Origin: Halisarca cf. caerulea
Lineage: Eukaryota > Porifera > Demospongiae > Chondrillida > Halisarcidae
DNA: 27,500 nucleotides
Direction: 5' to 3'
NCBI GenBank assembly: GCA_963170055.1
Contig: CAUJGJ010000208.1
Location: 1,528,574-1,556,073 of the forward strand
Positions 1 to 21,047 of the stretch are shown here, one piece after another; the stretch's first letter is position 1; each line of letters begins with the position of its first letter. Under the pieces are notes generated by a model. It was not told the origin of the DNA. It was given only the letters and a program-made list of their open reading frames with translations, and made no database searches. The position numbers were made by a program, and so were the translations under genes.

Positions 1-46
1 AGCAGAAATTTGCCTTAGTAGTGATCTTTTTAATGAGATTCCATTG
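1..46. mobile_element. End of a MITE cut by the window edge
   Basis: AGCAGAAATTTGCC...GATTCCATTG resembles the right arm of the element ending near 6185 (AGCAGAAATTTGTC...GATTCCACTG). The remaining 47-330 has no feature I can support beyond a short stop-free minus-strand stretch at about 50-118. Confidence 0.4.
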
Positions 47-339
47 TGAGTCTGAACTCCTCCTCATTGTCTGGTGTAGCGAATCTGCTAACACATCTTC
101 TGTAGGTTCATTGAGTGCCTTCGCCAAAGATCGAATCACATCAGCAATTCAATTAATGTGAGCATGCTCAGACGACCCACTTGATTTAGTGTGTAAGACA
201 AATGACGCGTGAAGGTCACGATTCAGAGTGCATGCGTATATACAGTATATAATATGCATAGGATACCTTAGCATGGCTGTTCGTCTGTGCGTATATGCAC
301 AGTGGGGCCTTGACGATTAAAGACAGCAATGCTCCAATG

Positions 340-899
340 TTCTATAGGGACACCTCTTAGTCCGACACTCTGTGGACAGATCCGTGTGTCAGATTACAGA
401 AGTTGTCGGATTATCAAGTGGCTCTTACTATGGTCTAATATAGCAACATGAGTCAGATTACAGAGGTTGTCGGATTATCAAGTGATTCTTACTATGGTCT
501 AATATAGCAACAGTTTCTCAGAATATGGTCCGATTGGAGAGAATGTTGGACTATAGATATGTCGGACTACAGAGATCTCTCTGTAGTAAGTTTGGACCTT
601 GGTCTGTGGTAAAGTGTAAGTGTTGAAAAGTACAGTAGAGTCCACTTAAGTAGAACTTGCTTATAACTGGAAGTTCTGGATAAGTCGGATGTTGTCTCTA
701 CTATAATAAAACTAATACAAACAAACTCTGTTAAGTAGAAGTTCTGATAAGTGGAATTAATGTTGCTGTCCCTAGTGATTCGACTTATCCAGACTCCACT
801 GTATACAATAATAATAAAGTTATTAAAGAATCATGCAATCCGCTGTCTTGTATTGGTTGCTCGCTGATAGTATGTCGGATTATAGGGGTCCACTGTACA
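340..899. mobile_element. Probable pogo/Tigger-like MITE remnant with nested insertion
   Basis: The left end has GGGACACCTCTTAGTCCGAC and the right end (near 872-899) has GTCGGATTATAGGGGTCCAC, which are related in inverted orientation. The interior holds a roughly 62-bp direct duplication (391-450 and 454-511) of a TCAGATTACAGA...TCGGATTATC unit. A second element (631-803) appears to be nested inside it. Confidence 0.4.
631..803. mobile_element. TA-flanked MITE with CAGTAGAG-type inverted ends
   Basis: Begins TACAGTAGAGTCCACTTAAG and ends CTTATCCAGACTCCACTGTA, which are imperfect inverted repeats bounded by TA. The form matches pogo/Tigger-type elements (TA target, CAGTNG ends). There is no coding capacity. 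Confidence 0.6.
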
Positions 900-903
900 C
901 ACA

Positions 904-976
904 CCAGCATGTACATATGCATGTATGTATGCATGTATGTATGCATGTATGTATGCATGTATGTATGCATGTATGT
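904..976. repeat. GCATGTATGTAT tandem repeat
   Basis: About five copies of the 12-bp unit GCATGTATGTAT, just beyond the low-coordinate end of the minus-strand exon at 990-1157, that is, at the start of the following intron. Confidence 0.8.
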
Positions 977-989
977 ACATATGTGTTAC

Positions 990-3633
<2,644 letters not shown>

Positions 3634-3886
3634 CTAGGGCAGGCAGGGCAGTGGCCAGACAGCTTTCTATAACCAAACCTCGAAAATACATGCTCAGTTA
3701 GAGCTTCTTAGACTACCGTCATGAATGGTAGGCTGTATTGTAGCCATAGGCCGGGTTGAGATGCCCCACCACTTTGGATAGTTTGCTCTGCATGGGTCTG
3801 CATGCTCTCTGTACATGGGATATCCCACATATAGGACATTGGAAGTACTTCATTGCAGTTGGATCTGATTTATCCAACAACAGTCA

Positions 3887-3972
3887 GATAAATCAGGTGT
3901 TGGATAAACCAGGTGTTGGATAAACCAGGTGCTGGATAAACCAGGTGCTGGATAAACCAGGTGTTGGATAAA
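3887..3972. repeat. 16-bp minisatellite (GGATAAACCAGGTGTT)
   Basis: About 5.5 tandem copies of GGATAAACCAGGTGTT or its GCT variant. It follows CAGTTGGATCTGATTTATCC, so the unit looks derived from the inner arm of a MITE of the type seen elsewhere here. 3640-3880 and 3980-4130 show nothing I can name. Confidence 0.85.
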
Positions 3973-4135
3973 TTACAGTAGGTTAAATGGTGATGATGGA
4001 ATTCACAGCTGAGTGTCCAATACATTAAATGAGGTTTCCAGATACGCCAGCTTCAGACAAACCAGATGTGCACAGACTGTACGTGCATCAGAAATTCACT
4101 ATGACCAGTCGATCACAATTTGTTTAGAATTTGTT

Positions 4136-4322
4136 CAGTAGAACCTCATTGAGAAGAACACTCTCTAAGACTAATGTCTGCTTGCAACAAACTATAGTTG
4201 TGAGCCTTGCCTGGTCTCTTGTAGCACACCACTACATGTGCTATCATATCCTGATAAGAAAAAGTTCTGATGATGTGAGAACTATTTCGTAAGTCCCTTA
4301 AAGTTTGTCTTAACAGAGGTTT
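4136..4322. mobile_element. MITE-like element, CAGTAGAACCTC end
   Basis: Starts CAGTAGAACCTCATTGAG and ends near TTAACAGAGGTTTGAGC, a weak inverted match. It belongs by its outer bases to the pogo-like set in this window. Boundaries are approximate. Confidence 0.4.
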
Positions 4323-4394
4323 GAGCTTGAGTATAGATCTTAGGCTGTCATCTGTATATACATAGTCTGGAGTTCTATGTGGGTAAATACTGTA

Positions 4395-4739
4395 ACCCCC
4401 CTCCCCCTATTCTCCCCTCCCCTCCTCCCTTCCCCCTATTCTCTCCCCCCTCCTCCCTATTCTCCCCTCCCCTCCTCCCTCCCCCTATTCTCCCCTCCCC
4501 TCCTCCCTCCCCCTATTCTCCCCTCCCCTCCTCCATTCCCCCTATTCTCTCCCCCCTCCTCCCTCCTCCCTATTCTCCCCTCCCCTCCTCCCTCCTCCCT
4601 ATTCTCCCATCCCCTCCTCCCTCCCCCTATTCTCCCCTCCCCTCCTCCCTCCCCCTATTCTTCCCTCCCCCTATTCTCCCCTCCCCTCCTCCCTCACCCT
4701 ATTCTTCCCTCCCCTCCTCCCTCCCCCTATCCCCACCCT
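4395..4739. repeat. Polypyrimidine minisatellite, about 28-bp unit
   Basis: About 345 bp of C/T with almost no purines apart from the single A in CCCTATTCT, in a unit containing CCCCTATTCTCCCCTCC. Such mirror-type polypurine/polypyrimidine DNA can form triplex (H-DNA). It is intergenic. Confidence 0.9.
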
Positions 4740-4843
4740 TGCTCATGGCAGACAGGCCTCGTTATTGACGGTGTATTACAGAGTACATGTGCAGTTAGCA
4801 GCAGCACTCCACTCACCATTGCTGTTTAAGCTGATGTTGATTC

Positions 4844-5078
4844 AGGCCTCATTTACACGTTTCCCGATAACTTTATAAACGTATACTTTTCAATGTGTTT
4901 ACAACTTGTTTACACGAAAACGATCGATATATGCGTTTATAGAGTATCCACTTAGGTATCCGTTTACGAAGTATCCACATTCGCTATACGTTTTCGGCGT
5001 TTTCGTGTAAATAGTCTGTGTAAACGCATTGAAAAGTATACGTTTACAAGGGTATCTGGATACGTGTAAACGGGGCCT
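4844..5078. mobile_element. MITE with about 60-bp terminal inverted repeats
   Basis: The left arm AGGCCTCATTTACACG...TATACTTTTCAATG is matched in reverse by CATTGAAAAGTATACG...CGTGTAAACGGGGCCT. Similarity extends about 60 bp on each side. It is non-coding. A target duplication is not clear. Confidence 0.8.
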
Positions 5079-5180
5079 CAATGTACAGAGAGTGTGTAGT
5101 CTTCAGATCACTGAGTGCAATCACAGTGGGACCAGGTTTAGTTAGCTTCCTCTGTAGTTCTCAAAAGTGAGTATTGGGGC

Positions 5181-5345
5181 TTAGTCAGTGAGCCTTAAGA
5201 ACAGATCGAATGGCACCTTAACTTTCACTCCACCAAACACAGCACAGTTGTTATACTGTAGTAGCTGAGCAGCTAATCCCAACCTTATACACACCCTCTC
5301 TGTAGCCCTCTGCAAATGTTTTGCTACTTGTTGACATAAGCACAT
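5181..5345 (-). CDS. Possible minus-strand coding fragment or terminal exon
   Basis: A stop-free minus-strand stretch ends in TAA at 5181. Its last about 50 codons have protein-like composition (LQRATERVCIRLGLAAQLLQ, then FGGVKVKVPFDLF). No clear donor lies inside it, so it could be a terminal exon. The upstream boundary is unclear. It lies between the minus-strand gene at 990-3633 and mitofusin gene 1, on the same strand as the former, but its phase cannot be connected convincingly. Function unknown; it may be a chance ORF or an old repeat. Confidence 0.3.
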   Translation of the reverse strand: MCLCQQVAKHLQRATERVCIRLGLAAQLLQYNNCAVFGGVKVKVPFDLFLRLTD

Positions 5346-5672
5346 ACTTGAAGATGCCCATTTTAGTATATGATAATAGTATCTATTGGCCCATCGACCT
5401 CCAGGTGGTGTTGTTTGTATTTGTGGGGAATGTACAAAGTTATTGTTTGCTGTGTACACATGTACTACCATATATACCTACATGCATACACACAGGTGAC
5501 TTGTGTACATAATAAATGGAATGAGACAACCTATCTGTACACTCCCACAGCATTTCTGAGTTAGGGATTGTCTGCACTTTCCAGATCTGTTTGTTGTAAC
5601 AGTTGGCTCTGGATGTGTGTATGTGGGATGGGGCTGAGGGATCGTCATCGCTGCATGTACATAAGGAATTAG

Positions 5673-5920
5673 TAGGGTAAAGTTAGTCTCATGAACCATG
5701 CCCCTCCCTATGAAATAGAGGGCAGGGAGGGATCTGGTTCACGAGATTTGGGTAAAGTGGGGTAACTGAAACATGAGCGGTGTATAATGGTACAGCTACA
5801 AGCCATTCACTGCTGAATCCGCAATGCCCATGGATAACACTGACCAAAAATTTGTCCTGTAAGTTGCTGGTGACACTGCTTCCGGCTGCTACTGCCTGTT
5901 TCAAATTACCCCACTTCTGT
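5673..5920. mobile_element. Fold-back element with nested inverted repeats
   Basis: Inner arms CATGAACCATGCCCCTCCCT and GGGAGGGATCTGGTTCAC (about 5690-5745) form a hairpin. A second inverted pair, GTAAAGTGGGGTAACTGAAA (from 5753) and GTTTCAAATTACCCCACTTC (from about 5898), brackets the next 150 bp. The minus-strand ORF inside is therefore probably not a gene. Confidence 0.6.
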
Positions 5921-5998
5921 TTTATGCCCCCTTTGTGCCCTAATTTTTCAGGTGTCCTTATTTCACAAATGAATATTTGCTGCCTGTTGTTTCTTACA

Positions 5999-6186
5999 TA
6001 CAGCCAAATCTCATTGAAACGATCTTTAGGGGATGCACAAAATTAGTTCTCATTATCAGAAGCTCTTCTCATCAGGATATAGAATACATGTACAGTACTA
6101 CAGCAAACCAAACAGGGCTAGGAAACTAGTTTGTATTAAGCAGAAATTTGTCTTAAGAGTGTTCTTCATAACAAGATTCCACTGCA
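5999..6186. mobile_element. Pogo-like MITE
   Basis: Left end TACAGCCAAATCTCATTG and right end ATAACAAGATTCCACTGCA are inverted matches of the CAGTGGAATCT type. Its right arm resembles bases 1-46. Confidence 0.5.
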
Positions 6187-6240
6187 TTTGAACGGAAAAG
6201 GATTGGATTTCTTTATGAACATGCAGCTATACACCTATAT

Positions 6241-6423
6241 TAGTGCAACCTCTGAATAAAGGACACTTTGGGTCACCCTTTTATATTCTTTATATAGGGG
6301 GTAAGGGTTCCTTTGGAAGTAATAATTGTATTGGCACTATAAGGAAGACTTAATGGGGCTCAAGCCATGTCCTTTGTAGAGAGGTTTATTATACTGTGTC
6401 CTTATTTGGGAGAGTCCACTGTA
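6241..6423. mobile_element. Pogo-like MITE
   Basis: Left end TAGTGCAACCTCTGAATAAA and right end GGGAGAGTCCACTGTA are inverted, with GGACAC...GTCC in the inner arms and TA at both borders. It lies about 200 bp upstream of mitofusin gene 1. Confidence 0.6.
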
Positions 6424-6566
6424 CCGAGGTTACAAAGAACACAGCTTGAAGTTCCAAAATATTCCCTCCACGTACGATGTAGTACGTTTCATGCATAAAG
6501 GAGCAATATTATACATTCAGCCTCCACACAAATGCTTGCATGTACTTTTGTACATATAAGCTCCAC

Positions 6567-6578
6567 TTTGGCGCCAAA
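6567..6578. promoter_or_regulatory. Palindromic E2F-like site upstream of mitofusin gene 1
   Basis: The perfect palindrome TTTGGCGCCAAA lies 42 bp before the gene 1 ATG and contains the E2F/DP core TTTSGCGC on both strands. A second E2F-like motif follows 7 bp later. Binding is inferred from the consensus only. Confidence 0.45.
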
Positions 6579-6585
6579 TATTAAG

Positions 6586-6595
6586 TTGGCGGGAA
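6586..6595 (+). promoter_or_regulatory. Second E2F-like site (TTGGCGGGAA)
   Basis: TTGGCGGGAA matches the classical E2F motif and sits 25 bp before the gene 1 ATG, directly after the palindromic site. No equivalent pair is seen before genes 2 or 3. Confidence 0.45.
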
Positions 6596-6620
6596 TTTCG
6601 TGTAATTCTAGGAAGAAAAA

Positions 6621-13065
<6,445 letters not shown>

Positions 13066-13206
13066 TAACAAGTATAGAATATATCTATATAATATGTGCT
13101 TCCAGTCAGTATAGTCTAATTATTTAACTATACTGTATTATATTGAACATGCAGAATCGAGAACCAATTCTGACTCCATGCAATTTAAAAGCAATCTGAT
13201 CAAAAA

Positions 13207-16200
13207 ATGGCGGGCACTTGGAATGAACGGTTTGAAAATGCTAAAGAGGATTTGAGTAAAGATGTTCGCAACTTTCTACAACTCACTGAGGAACTTGAAG
13301 AAATAGCCACGAAGGTAACAAGTAAACAACGAAGTAAACTGAAGAACATGAAGACGAAGGTTGACGGTATCTTGCAGATAGTGAACCGAGGTCAGATGAA
13401 GGTAGCATTCTTTGGAAGAACCAGTAACGGCAAAAGTACAGTCATCAATGCACTCCTCGGTACTAAGGTTCTTCCTTCGGCTTGTGGATCAGTATCCAGT
13501 TGCTTCTGCACGATAGAAGGAAGACGTCAAGTTGGCGATATTATTTACCACAAAGGAATGGCCAAAGTAGGAAAGGTCCAGTATGACAACTTACAGGTAA
13601 GAGTTTGTTTCATGTCTGTTTTTATAATATACTCAATATCGTATCCGAAGATATAGATTGACCTAAATTAATCTTCTTTTTGCTTATTAGTGTGGCCTTA
13701 GTCTCGCGTAGCCAGACCCTCGACTGGCAAGGCTCTTTATCTGACGCCATTCAAAAAACCTCTAAAGTTTAAAAAGAATACTTTCAAATTGGTTCTAGAT
13801 ACAGGGTTGTTTCGTTACTTTGTTTTGTTTCCATTACGTTCGTACTAAGGTTATGCGCACTGAAGGATCAATAGAGTTCTGCTATCTAGATCAACCTATT
13901 TCACCCAAGAGCTGACAATGATACACAGCTGTACCAGACCATTTGCCAACCCTTACAAAAATGGTGGTGGATTGAGGGTCTGGATCTGAGATTAGATGTA
14001 TATAGTGCTGGTAGGGTATAGGGTATAGGGTATAAGGTATAGGGTATAGGGTATAGGGTACAGGGTATAGGGTATAGGGTAATCTTATTTAACCTGGGGA
14101 ACCTTTAGCCAGAGGCTACTGTAAGTGGCATGCACCCAGAAAATCCGTAGACACTCTATACTTGTCTGGTATAGTTGACCCTTCCTCCTTTTATGACATA
14201 ATCTGATAGGTCAGAAGAGACTCTGAAGTGAGACACTATCTTGTATCACTTTCTGTGCATTCTTCTTAACATTGCAACCTCTGGAGGAGCTAGGCTTCTC
14301 TGTGCTCTTCAGCAGTGAAGAGGTTCTGTATTATCATCGATACTGGGTGCCACTTACAGTAGCCTCTGGCTATAGGTTCCTCAGATTAAATAAGAATACC
14401 TGCATGATACCTGATCAAAATATCCTTCCAAAAATGTGGGGCATGCCTGTCCTGTACACTGAGTAGTTGCATTGGATGAATGCTAACAAATGTTAGCTTT
14501 TCGATTGATGAGAGGTAACTTAGGTGCACTGTGCAGTTTCCTACATTGCGTGTATTACAACCTGCCACCAAGGGTCATCAGGGACCAACCAGATACATAC
14601 GTAGAAGCTAATTTTGTAGTCAAGATGTTCTCAATTTGTATAACATGTATTTCCAGCTAGTGTAAATGTGTATAGTATTACACCCAGTTCATTGATTGAT
14701 GCTACAAAACAGAACCTGCACAAAAGCCTGCAATTGTGTGCGTAGATGTGTCCTGTTTCTGTTCAGCAATGTTGTCTATAGTAACAACCAGACTGAGTAT
14801 TAATATATTGTGTTTCAGGGATGATAACTATTTAGTAGCGGTGGAACGTGTAAATTTTGGAGGGGGTGGTGTACAATGTACGTAGTAATTGAATGTACAC
14901 ATATTTCTAGATTGTTGCATATTGTATAATGTCATGGCAGACATGTGTGAGGATTTATAGAATCACAATTAATGTGGCTCTACCTTGACTGTGTGAACAC
15001 TTTAAAATTCATGAAATCTGGTACCATATATGTAAATGTTTTTTCGCGGGCTTAAAATTTACCAATATTGCATGTTGAAGAACATTTACGTGCAATCTAA
15101 TTTTTGCATTTAATACTATATGTAATATTATATACATAATGGCAGCAAATCAATCCCAAATTTTTGTGATCACAGCCTAACTCATTAATTTGCAAAAATA
15201 TCATCTATGGTTTTTTACAATTCCTATATAGTACCTTTTTTAGTATTCACTGTTGGATTTTTCATTGTAAAGTCATAATAATGAGTATTCTTGTGTAAGT
15301 GTTTGGGGGAGGGGGTGGCCCCCTCAACTGAACAACCGCCCCCCCTCTGCCCCACCACCTATGCTATTACACATGCAGGTTTCCCTTTAGCTGCTAAATG
15401 AATACTGTGTGTTGCTGGGGTGGTGGAAGTTGGCAGCGTACATGAGTTCTGACGTTTATATCCATGCAAGGCATGTTTAACATTTTCATGTGCCATGTTC
15501 TATACGTGTTCTATGTACTAAGTACATTTTACTGCTAAATGCTCTTTGGCTAATAAATAATTGCTCTCAAAATTGTAAAATTGGAGCTCCCTCTGTGTCC
15601 TTCAATTTCCTTTATTTCCTTTGTGTTGTCAGTCAGCAAGAAGCCTTGCCAGCCATTTGAGTCAAGAGCACCTGGGTGTTAACGATGTACTTGAGATATA
15701 TTGGCCAACCCAAGACTGTGAACTTTTACAGGCAAATGTTGTCCTGGTTGATAGGTTAGTGTATGGATACATATGTGTACATGCATATATGCACTAACTT
15801 TACATGCATACAGTTGTGCAAAACTAATGTTGGCACTTGCACAGACTGTTAAGTATATTTGTATAAACTAATAACATTGTACTTATGTAGTACGTGGTTT
15901 TGCTTAGTTGCATCTTTAAAAGTTATAATAATGGAGCTAGCCGAAGGATGATTTGTTTCCCGCAGAGAACTCAAAGAAAATGTGAGAGACTGCGGCAGAG
16001 TCTTTATGAGCATTCATAGCGCCATGCAAAGGGGAACTAACAAATTTCCCTTTATATGTGAAATGGAGAATTTTGGAAATTTTCCTGTACTAACTCTCCT
16101 TGTTATTAGGCACCGTTATTAAAAGTTTGCTGACTTTACCTACCACGGGAAAATGAGGCTAGCACTTGCAGTCAATGTTTAGTATTACCATTGCTGTGTA

Positions 16201-17165
16201 CCATGAATGACCTTTGGCTTGTATCTATGGCAGATTGATAGTGGCTATACTGCATGTTCACCAGGAAATTTCCACGCTACAAAAATTTCCCAGCTTTATT
16301 TTCCAATTTATGACCCCCCAAAAATAAAGGTCATTTTTGGGGGGTGATAAATTTTTGTGGATAAAATATTTCACAGTCTCTAGCTGCAGGCTGTACAACA
16401 AAGGTCCCCTTTGTTTCAGAAGTGTTTGCTTATCCTAATGGACAAAATTGTATCTTCAATCGTTTATCGAACAGTAGTTAGTATGTCAATCTAACAAGTC
16501 GGAGAGTGAACCAGCAAGATGTAGCAGGTGGACTGTAGTCCACTGAGTGGCTCTTTATCTTTGTTAACGTTGTGGAAGCTTGAATTATTCTATTATTAGT
16601 GAAGATACATGCGTACATAGGCCGTCTCCCAAGCTTGCTAAAGCAAATCTGGAAAAGTCGAACTACGTAAGAATCTAAATAAAGTATAATCAATCCTTAA
16701 TTGCATTCAAACAGATCCTATAAACAAAGGTAGTATACAATCCCAACAGCAGCAGTTTTTTTTCATTGAAGTTCATGCCATTGGATAAATAGTTTCGTGG
16801 ACAACTTCTAACCATGAAAACTCCGAAATTTGTTAGCCGCAAAATTCCCTGCTGTAGGCATGGTATTTTTCTTAAAGGCCCACACTCAGGTAGCCATGTT
16901 CCTACTCAAAATTATCCACTCGGGAAGACATACAAAGAAAATGTCTATAAATGATATATACGGCAAAATTTAATACTATAGTACTACATGTACTAACATA
17001 CATATACACAACAATTCTACCAAGAATAAGCCCAGGAAAAAAGAACTGTCTAGAAAAGAACACCATTCTAAATTTAGTATCAGCACACATGAAAGCATTT
17101 CTAGTCCAATGCCATGCACCCATGTAGGTACCTGTTGATGATTGTGTATACGTACATTCTTGTTG

Positions 17166-17241
<76 letters not shown>

Positions 17242-20200
17242 CGTGTCTACGTGTGTGCGTGCGTGCATGCATGCATGCATGCGTGCATGTGTGTACCATG
17301 GAATATAATTCTGCATTCCATGCAAACATGTTTTATCCTTTCTCCTAATGCAGCAGAAGGGTAAGCCCTTCTCCTACATTAGGAGAAAGGGGGCAGAAGG
17401 CTGCCTTACTGTAGGAGCACTCATGCGTACATACAGTATATAGAATATTATATTGTCAAGATTACAGTACGTACTGTAACAGTAAATATGCACTTGTGTG
17501 CAAATGTTTGTGCATGCAGGCCGCAGCACTGGTGTGTGAATGGTTTGGTTGCTGTATCATAATGATATAAATATCTTTCTGCATGAACATATGCAGTCCT
17601 GGAATCGGCACGGAACACAGCACAGATGAACAGATTGAAAAGAACTGCAAGGATGCTGATATTTTTGTGTATGTCTGCAATGGAATTGCCACCCTTGAAC
17701 ATCTAGTGAGTAGAGCTGTGCGGTATCACAAATTATCAGTTTAGGTATGTATCCCCTCATTCTATCACGGTATTACTATGATCACGGTATACTGAGTGCT
17801 GAAACTGTATCTATAGACAATATCCAAATAAATCATTCACAAACAACGGACAGATATGCTCCTTTTGTCCCTGTAGTCAGTGCTTCCACACTCAATAGTT
17901 TCAACAAATTTTGAAAACATCATCAAAGATAAAATTTCATATCGGATTCCTTTAAAGAAGGATATTATGTTTACTCTATTACTGATCTAACCTTAAAGAA
18001 AGCACGATATCACACAATTTCACGGTACAGGAAAAGTTGGTCGGTGTCTGAATTTTGCACAAATAATATTGCGGTATTACTATTTATTCAGTATATTGCA
18101 CAGCACTACTAGTGAGCATAGCAGCTAGCCCTAAGTCAATGGACAATTTCTATTGCAGTGTGTGAAATGATCATATGTATCCGGTGCACATGCACATGTA
18201 TGCAACCTTTTCTGTATTGGAAGTGCAGTAATTTCTCTCATAGCGTGTTGGATTCATGGAATCTGATGCTATGTACCGTATAGCGCTGAATTTTTGCGGA
18301 GCTTAACTTTCGCATTTTTCGAGGATGATGACGGTGCACTACTTGGTCCGGACATAGATATTCAACCCAACACCGAGTATCTATGGTCCGGAGGAGCTAA
18401 AGGACAGATCTGTGAAAGTTATTTCCGCGAATATTTCAAAAGTGGCCAACCGTGAAAATTTAGCACTATACAGTATTCCAAGGTGCATGCAAATTTATCA
18501 GTCAATGTATACTAAGGCACCAATTAATTTGTGATAAAATTAGCTTATATAAAAATTTGTAATAATAAAGGTCATTTACAATAATTATTTAAGACTTAGT
18601 TGGAATCTCTTTAGAAGGGATTATGGTATAACTTTTATTTGTTTAATTTATTAAATAAATTTGTTTCTTTGCTTTCATCAAGGAGATGGACTTTCTGTTA
18701 AGGGTCAGTAGGCTTCTTTCTAAGCCTACCAATTTATTTATCTTAATCAACCACTGGGACACTGTAATAAGGAACCATTGGAATAATCCTGCAGAGATTG
18801 ATGCTGTCCGCAACCAGCACCTCACTGTAGCTAGTGAATTTCTGACTAAGAAATTGAACATTGCAGATGAAAAAGATGCCAAAGAGCATGTGTTTATTGT
18901 GTCTGGACAAGAAGCTCTTACGATTAAAGAAGCACCACCTGAAGTAGCCAGAGAAGGTGACGTTGAGCTGTATTTTATGCTGTAAGCAAATGTATTTAAA
19001 TTAGCTGGTGGTTGTTTATGATAGGATAGGATAGGAATCATTTTTAGTCTGGGGAGCCAATAGCCTCTACAAAGGCACCCTATATCCATGCATTCATGCA
19101 TATGTTCACCCATTCCTATATTGTGGTGGTATATTGTGGTGTATGCTTTTCTCACTTATTTTTTTGTATATACGCATGCTCTAAATTTTGTATTGCTAGT
19201 TTGCATACTAGACATCCTTCATTCAAGAATGGAGTGTTTTATCAATATAAATTAGGTTCAGAATGTTTTCCTCATAATTTAAGGAAAATTTAGGGAAAAG
19301 CAAGCAATGGTAGACAGTGCCAAATTGGGGGGGGGGGGTGGGGGGGTGGGGGGGGGGGGGGGGGGGCAAGGGGCAATTTTTCTGGAAGATTGGCAGCCTT
19401 TTTGATGGACACCAATTAGAATTAAGCCTGGTTCACAATATGTCACAAGGCTTGCAATGGGACCAATTGTTGATACAAAGATCTTCAGCCATTTTTCTGA
19501 ATGCACCGAAGCATGGGAAGTTACAGTAAATACTAAGTGACATTGCAGAGAATAGAGCTCATGATCAGTTCTATTCCCCGCGATTAGCCAAGATCTCTTG
19601 TGACACGACTTAGCAACATATTGTGAACCAAGCTACTACTCCAATGGTAGTTTCTTCATTCAGATTTCTCCAGTCGATTTCGTCTGGAAGAGAAATGGGA
19701 GGAAAGGGAGAAAGAATTTATGCGGTTTAGAGACACATTGAAGGTACGTATGTTTGTGCTGCCTTCATGCATACCTTGTAGCTCTTAGCCCCACATCAGT
19801 GTGGACTTGTTTCCTGTTTGCATGTTTGTGACATAGTGAGGAAAACTATACACAGCATGTGCAAGATGAAACTTTCACATGCCATTGGTTAGAAGTTTGC
19901 TAATGAAGGAATTTAGATTTCTATTCTTTATTTCATTTCAAATTTGTGAACGAGCAAGCACCTCGGTTCTCATGTATCTACAGACTGTTGAGCAGGTGTG
20001 GGATTTTCTTTAAAACGTCTGATTGTGTACAAACTTCACACATAAAATTTTCAAAATATACAATGTATACGTATGACATGTATATGCATGTAGTAAACCT
20101 TCTCTGAAACTCTTTGCATGATATCCATATGGTACAGTCAGTGTTGGAATAGATAGTGTTTGGACAAATGTCCTAGCACTATCATTTTGGATCAGACAAA

Positions 20201-20853
20201 TTCAATTTTGCTCGGACAATTTATGGAAAAGATACACGTGTGCTACAGTACACATACATAGTGCAGAGTTGCATCACTTTTATCCTTACAGCTGTTAGTT
20301 AACTTTAACGTACTAACATCATTATCTGCACATGTGAGTGAACATTTGCTTGGTTAGTGCTCAGCCAAATGTCTGACCCAAACTTTTTTGGGTCAGACAA
20401 AATGCCAAAATGGTCGGACAATGTCTGAATGTTGACCATTATTTGCACTGTACAGTATATATGTAGTCTGTCCTACATGGACTGTTTAAGATGCTGAACT
20501 TCTCTTTATGTGTCACTTGTGCCTATATCCATACTCACAGGAAAGTCTAACCGAATCGGCCATTCAAACCAAATTTGGTAGACATTGCGAAGAGTGCCAG
20601 GAGTGTGTTGAGACTGTTAAAGAGTACTGTATAGTACTTGAGAAAGATATGCATGACAAAAGGTACTCATTGTTGATCTTCTTGTTCACACGCACATTGT
20701 GTGTGACACAGATGTGTGTTGTTTTGATGTGGTGTATATATTTAGTGTTTGTGTGTATGCACCTGTGCATGTGTTCTTGTGTGTGCTTGTGTGGGTGTGG
20801 GTGTGGGTGTATGTGTGCATGCGTGTGTGTGTGTGTGCTTGTGTGGGTGTGCG

Positions 20854-20926
<73 letters not shown>

Positions 20927-20969
20927 ATGCATGTGTGTATGCGTGCGTGCCTCTCCCTCTCTCTCTTGC

Positions 20970-21047
<78 letters not shown>

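Noticed and set aside
50..118. Possible minus-strand exon following the 990-1157 exon
   Set aside because: It is open and in compatible phase, but the acceptor has no pyrimidine tract, no clear donor is present, and it runs into a MITE end at 1-46.
4377..4829. Proline/serine/leucine-rich ORFs on the + strand
   Set aside because: They translate the CT-rich minisatellite; two frames are open for the same trivial reason.
5689..5904. Minus-strand ORF of 71 codons with an acceptor-like start
   Set aside because: It lies inside a fold-back element with nested inverted repeats, so it is more likely repeat DNA than an exon.
14003..14081. Interstitial telomere repeat
   Set aside because: The unit is 7-bp TAGGGTA rather than TTAGGG and is tied to a MITE border, so a telomeric origin is unsupported.
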